Below are positions 5,833-8,061 of a stretch of 8,061 nt of DNA, in pieces. The notes under the pieces were generated by a model. That model saw only the letters and a list, made by a program, of their open reading frames with translations. It was not told the origin of the DNA and made no database searches. The position numbers and the translations under genes were made by a program. Source of the DNA: a bacterium (GTDB taxonomy: Bacteria > Bacillota_I > Bacilli_A > RFN20 > CAG-826); assembly GCA_004561785.1 (NCBI GenBank), contig SFUB01000060.1, positions 1 to 8,061 of the forward strand, written 5' to 3'. Every line of letters begins with the position of its first letter. Position 1 is the stretch's first letter.

Positions 5833-5838
5833 GGGAGG
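5833..5838 (+). promoter_or_regulatory. Ribosome binding site fixing the pyrG start
   Basis: GGGAGG ends 4 nt before the ATG at 5843, a somewhat short spacing. It supports this ATG over an in-frame TTG at 5810 that would add 11 residues ahead of the conserved N-terminus. Confidence 0.7.
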
Positions 5839-5842
5839 TTTT

Positions 5843-7453
5843 ATGGACACCAAATTTATTTTCGTCACGGGCGGAGTCGTCTCAAGCTTAGGGAAAGGAA
5901 TCTCCGCCGCTTCGGTCGGTCTCATCCTGAAAAAGAGGGGCTTCAAGGTCTTCACTATGAAGTTCGACCCCTATCTCAACGTCGATCCAGGGACCATGAG
6001 CCCGTATCAGCACGGCGAGGTCTTCGTGACCGATGACGGAGCCGAGACGGATTTGGATTTAGGCCATTACGAAAGGTGGCTCGACATCAACCTCACCAAG
6101 GAGGCCTCCGTCACCTCGGGCAAGATCTATAGCTCGGTTTTGGAAAAGGAACGCCGCGGGGATTATCTCGGCGCCTGCGTCCAGGTCATCCCCCACGTGA
6201 CCAATGAGATCAAACAAAGACTTTTGGATGCGGCGAAAGCCTCGGGCGCCGACATCGTCATCGCCGAGATCGGCGGAACGGTGGGGGACATCGAATCTCA
6301 GCCCTTCTTGGAAGCCATCCGCCAGGCCAGGCTCCAATTTGGCTACGACAATACCTTCTTCCTCCACAACACCCTCGTTCCTTATTTGAAGACTTCGGGG
6401 GAGACCAAAACCAAGCCGACTCAGCATTCCGTCAAGGAGATGGCCTCTTTGGGCCTTCAGCCCGACGCCATCATCCTCCGTTCGGAAGTCCCCTTGGACG
6501 CCCACACCAAAGAGAAGGTCTCCTTGTTCTGCAACGTCCCTCTTCAAGGCGTTTTCGAATGCGATGACGCCCCCGTCATCTATGATCTTCCGGACAATCT
6601 CCACCAGCAGGGGATCGACGATTTCATCCTCAAACATTTCCGCCTTCCTTGCGAAGGCAATGAGCCGGACCTCAGCGACTTCGTCGCCCTTTCGCAGAGG
6701 ATCCGCAAACTCAGCAAGAAAACCACCATCGCTCTCGTCGGCAAATACGTCGAGCTCCATGATGCCTATCTCTCCGTCTCCCAGGCTTTGAAGGCCGCCG
6801 GCTATTACCATGACGCGGACGTCGAGATCCGCTGGATCGCCTCCACCGATGTCAAACCCGGCACCGAAGAAGGTTTCTTCAAAGACGTCGACGGGATCCT
6901 CGTTCCCGGAGGTTTCGGCCATCGCGGGAGCAATGGAAAGAAACTCGCCATCCGCTACGCCAGGGAACACAAGATCCCCTTCCTTGGCATCTGCTTCGGG
7001 ATGCAACTTGCGATCGTTGAGTTCGCCCAGAACGTGCTTGGCATGAAGGAAGCCAATTCCACGGAGTTCGATACGGAGACCCCCTATCCTGTCATCGATT
7101 TCCTCCACAACCAATATTCGGGCATCGACATGGGCGGAACCTTGCGCCTCGGGGCCTATGATTGCGAGATCAAACCGGGCACGCTTGCCTATAAGTGCTA
7201 CGGGGAATCCTGCATCCGAGAAAGGCACCGTCATCGTTACGAATTCAACAATGCCTTCCGCAAACAGTTCGAGGATGCGGGCCTCATCTTCTCCGGCATC
7301 AACCCCCAAGCGGATCTTGCGGAGATCATCGAACTCAAGGACCATCCCTTCTTCATCGCCGCTCAGTTCCATCCCGAATTCACTTCGCGCCCCCTCCGCC
7401 CGAATCCGCTCTTCCGCGAATTCATCGGAGCCGCCATTACGCAAAAAAAGTGA
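5843..7453 (+). CDS. pyrG: CTP synthase (glutamine-hydrolysing)
   Basis: This 536-residue cytoplasmic enzyme aminates UTP to CTP with ATP and glutamine, the last step of pyrimidine ribonucleotide synthesis. The N-terminal amidoligase domain starts at residue 4 with KFIFVTGGVVSSLGKG, including the P-loop and Lys18. It continues with SPYQHGEVFVTDDGAETDLDLGHYER at about 53-78, containing the Mg-binding D72, and EIGGTVGDIES at 142-152 with E142. The C-terminal class I glutaminase domain has the GGFGHRG loop (356-362), nucleophile Cys384 in GICFGMQ, and His510/Glu512 in FHPEF. Domain order and length are as usual and all key residues are present. No run of G near a plausible start site was found that would suggest the Bacillus-type CTP-dependent attenuator. 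CTP made here feeds phospholipid synthesis as well as RNA. Confidence 0.97.
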   Translation: MDTKFIFVTGGVVSSLGKGISAASVGLILKKRGFKVFTMKFDPYLNVDPGTMSPYQHGEVFVTDDGAETDLDLGHYERWLDINLTKEASVTSGKIYSSVLEKERRGDYLGACVQVIPHVTNEIKQRLLDAAKASGADIVIAEIGGTVGDIESQPFLEAIRQARLQFGYDNTFFLHNTLVPYLKTSGETKTKPTQHSVKEMASLGLQPDAIILRSEVPLDAHTKEKVSLFCNVPLQGVFECDDAPVIYDLPDNLHQQGIDDFILKHFRLPCEGNEPDLSDFVALSQRIRKLSKKTTIALVGKYVELHDAYLSVSQALKAAGYYHDADVEIRWIASTDVKPGTEEGFFKDVDGILVPGGFGHRGSNGKKLAIRYAREHKIPFLGICFGMQLAIVEFAQNVLGMKEANSTEFDTETPYPVIDFLHNQYSGIDMGGTLRLGAYDCEIKPGTLAYKCYGESCIRERHRHRYEFNNAFRKQFEDAGLIFSGINPQADLAEIIELKDHPFFIAAQFHPEFTSRPLRPNPLFREFIGAAITQKK

Positions 7454-7462
7454 TTTTGGCGT

Positions 7463-7468
7463 TATACT
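7463..7468 (+). promoter_or_regulatory. Possible -10 box before the final gene
   Basis: TATACT (5 of 6 matches to TATAAT) ends 10 nt before the ATG at 7479. There is no recognisable -35 hexamer at 16-18 bp, so this is a weak call. If real, it would give a leader of only about 3-4 nt. Confidence 0.3.
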
Positions 7469-7469
7469 C

Positions 7470-7496
7470 AAAGGGCTTATGAAAAAAGCCCTTTTT
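7470..7496 (+). terminator. Terminator-like hairpin after pyrG, overlapping the next start codon
   Basis: AAAGGGCTT (7470-7478) pairs perfectly with AAGCCCTTT (7486-7494) around a 7-nt loop, and two more T residues follow. It lies 16 nt after the pyrG stop and resembles an intrinsic terminator. The loop contains the ATG (7479-7481) of the downstream gene, so the same bases serve as coding sequence. It may attenuate read-through or control translation of that gene. Confidence 0.45.
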
Positions 7497-8061
7497 CTAT
7501 ATAGTGGCTGCACCGGTGGCCGTCGCACGGGAAAAAGAATCGCCAAGGCCATCGAACGACTGAGCGCGGTTTACGACTTAGAAACCATCAAAACCGAAAG
7601 CCAAGAAGAGCTTATTTCTCGGTGCGCTTCTTCTTGCGGGGCCTATGATCTCTTGATCATCGCCGGGGGAGACGGGTCCTTCCACCACGCCGTCAATGCC
7701 GTAAAAAAGCAGGGGGACGCTCCGATCCTAGGCTTTCTGAACGTCGGAACCATGGGGGACGTGGGCAGGGTTTTCGGAATCGGAAGGACTTTTCAAAAGA
7801 ATCTCCGCATCTTGGAATCCGGCCATTCCGAGGCTTTTGATTTAGGGAAAATCAACCGGGATTATTTCGTTTATATGGCGGCGGTGGGGGCGTATTCGGA
7901 TGTCTCCTACACCGCGAAAAGAAAGAGAAAGGAGAAATTTGGGCGATTCGTCTATTATTGGTTGTCCATGAAAGAAGCCTTTCGAAAGATCCGTTTGAAA
8001 GGTTCTTATGTCATGAAAGAAGAACGGAAAGAATTCAACGCCCCGTTCCTTTTGATCCTAA
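7479..8061 (+). CDS. Diacylglycerol/lipid kinase family protein (DagK/YegS), 3' end outside window
   Basis: The reading frame from the ATG at 7479 stays open for 194 codons to the window edge. The protein starts MKKALFLYSGCTGGRR, a variant of the family's N-terminal loop, and has the nucleotide-binding signature IIAGGDGSFHHAVNAV at 60-75. LGFLNVGTMGDVGR at 84-97 aligns with the P-x-GTxNDFxR motif, but Asn is replaced by Gly and Phe by Val. Residues 121-142, with the GAYSD turn, fit the start of the second domain. Members phosphorylate diacylglycerol or related lipids with ATP, returning them to phosphatidic acid. The gene is 25 nt after pyrG. Its ribosome binding site is weak (AAAGGG, 3 nt from the ATG), and a terminator-like hairpin overlaps its start. 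It could complement the dead relative at 4365. The lipid substrate is unknown. Confidence 0.82.
   Translation, partial: MKKALFLYSGCTGGRRTGKRIAKAIERLSAVYDLETIKTESQEELISRCASSCGAYDLLIIAGGDGSFHHAVNAVKKQGDAPILGFLNVGTMGDVGRVFGIGRTFQKNLRILESGHSEAFDLGKINRDYFVYMAAVGAYSDVSYTAKRKRKEKFGRFVYYWLSMKEAFRKIRLKGSYVMKEERKEFNAPFLLIL

Noticed and set aside
5698..5842. CTP-sensing reiterative-transcription attenuator of the Bacillus pyrG type
   Set aside because: No GGG run follows a plausible -10 box, and no GC-rich hairpin plus T-run is present. The T-run at 5805-5811 has no stem before it.
6059..7552. A 497-codon open frame antisense to pyrG
   Set aside because: The protein has no recognisable family motifs and lies wholly opposite a complete, highly conserved pyrG. 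It is explained by biased third codon positions that remove stops from the complementary frame. The minus-strand frames at 213-1058 and 1251-1907 opposite gltX are the same kind of shadow.

Overview
The window is a compact stretch of bacterial housekeeping chromosome. It carries eight protein-coding loci (one broken, one cut by the window edge) and one tRNA gene. No mobile element, CRISPR array, rRNA or phage gene was seen. Strong AGGAGG-type ribosome binding sites, a clostridial-type long GltX, a tRNA-Glu with genomically encoded CCA, and LD-carboxypeptidase, PlsC and DagK-family genes point to a Bacillota (Firmicutes) bacterium. Base composition is moderate, with many C-ending codons in gltX and pyrG. 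A finer taxonomic placement cannot be supported from the sequence alone.

Layout: (1) 1-194 is an AT-rich leader with several inverted repeats, including a perfect 20-bp palindrome that contains TATAAT. (2) 195-1859 is gltX (glutamyl-tRNA synthetase), followed 48 nt later by tRNA-Glu(CTC) at 1908-1982, so the enzyme and a presumed substrate tRNA are adjacent. (3) A terminator at about 1995-2017 can act in both directions and separates them from a convergent HAD-family phosphatase gene (2024-2659, minus strand). (4) Divergent from that gene is tcdA (2737-3489), the E1-like enzyme that cyclises t6A in tRNA. (5) Next is a likely operon of plsC-like acyltransferase (3545-4384), a broken diacylglycerol/lipid kinase gene (4365-4695) and an S66 LD-carboxypeptidase (4699-5697). 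(6) pyrG (CTP synthase, 5843-7453) follows, then a second lipid-kinase-family gene starting at 7479 that runs off the window end.

Functionally the genes cover translation (GltX, tRNA-Glu, TcdA), phospholipid synthesis and turnover (PlsC, lipid kinases, and PyrG as the CTP source for CDP-diacylglycerol) and peptidoglycan recycling (LD-carboxypeptidase). I found no evidence for an undescribed multi-gene system. The observations most worth a second look are these: a lipid-kinase gene reduced to its first and last segments by an internal deletion, with an intact-looking relative 2.8 kb away; several genes whose -10 boxes lie only 6-10 nt before the start codon with no ribosome binding site, suggesting leaderless mRNAs; similar inverted repeats spanning the putative -10 boxes of gltX and tRNA-Glu; and a terminator-like hairpin whose loop holds the start codon of the last gene.
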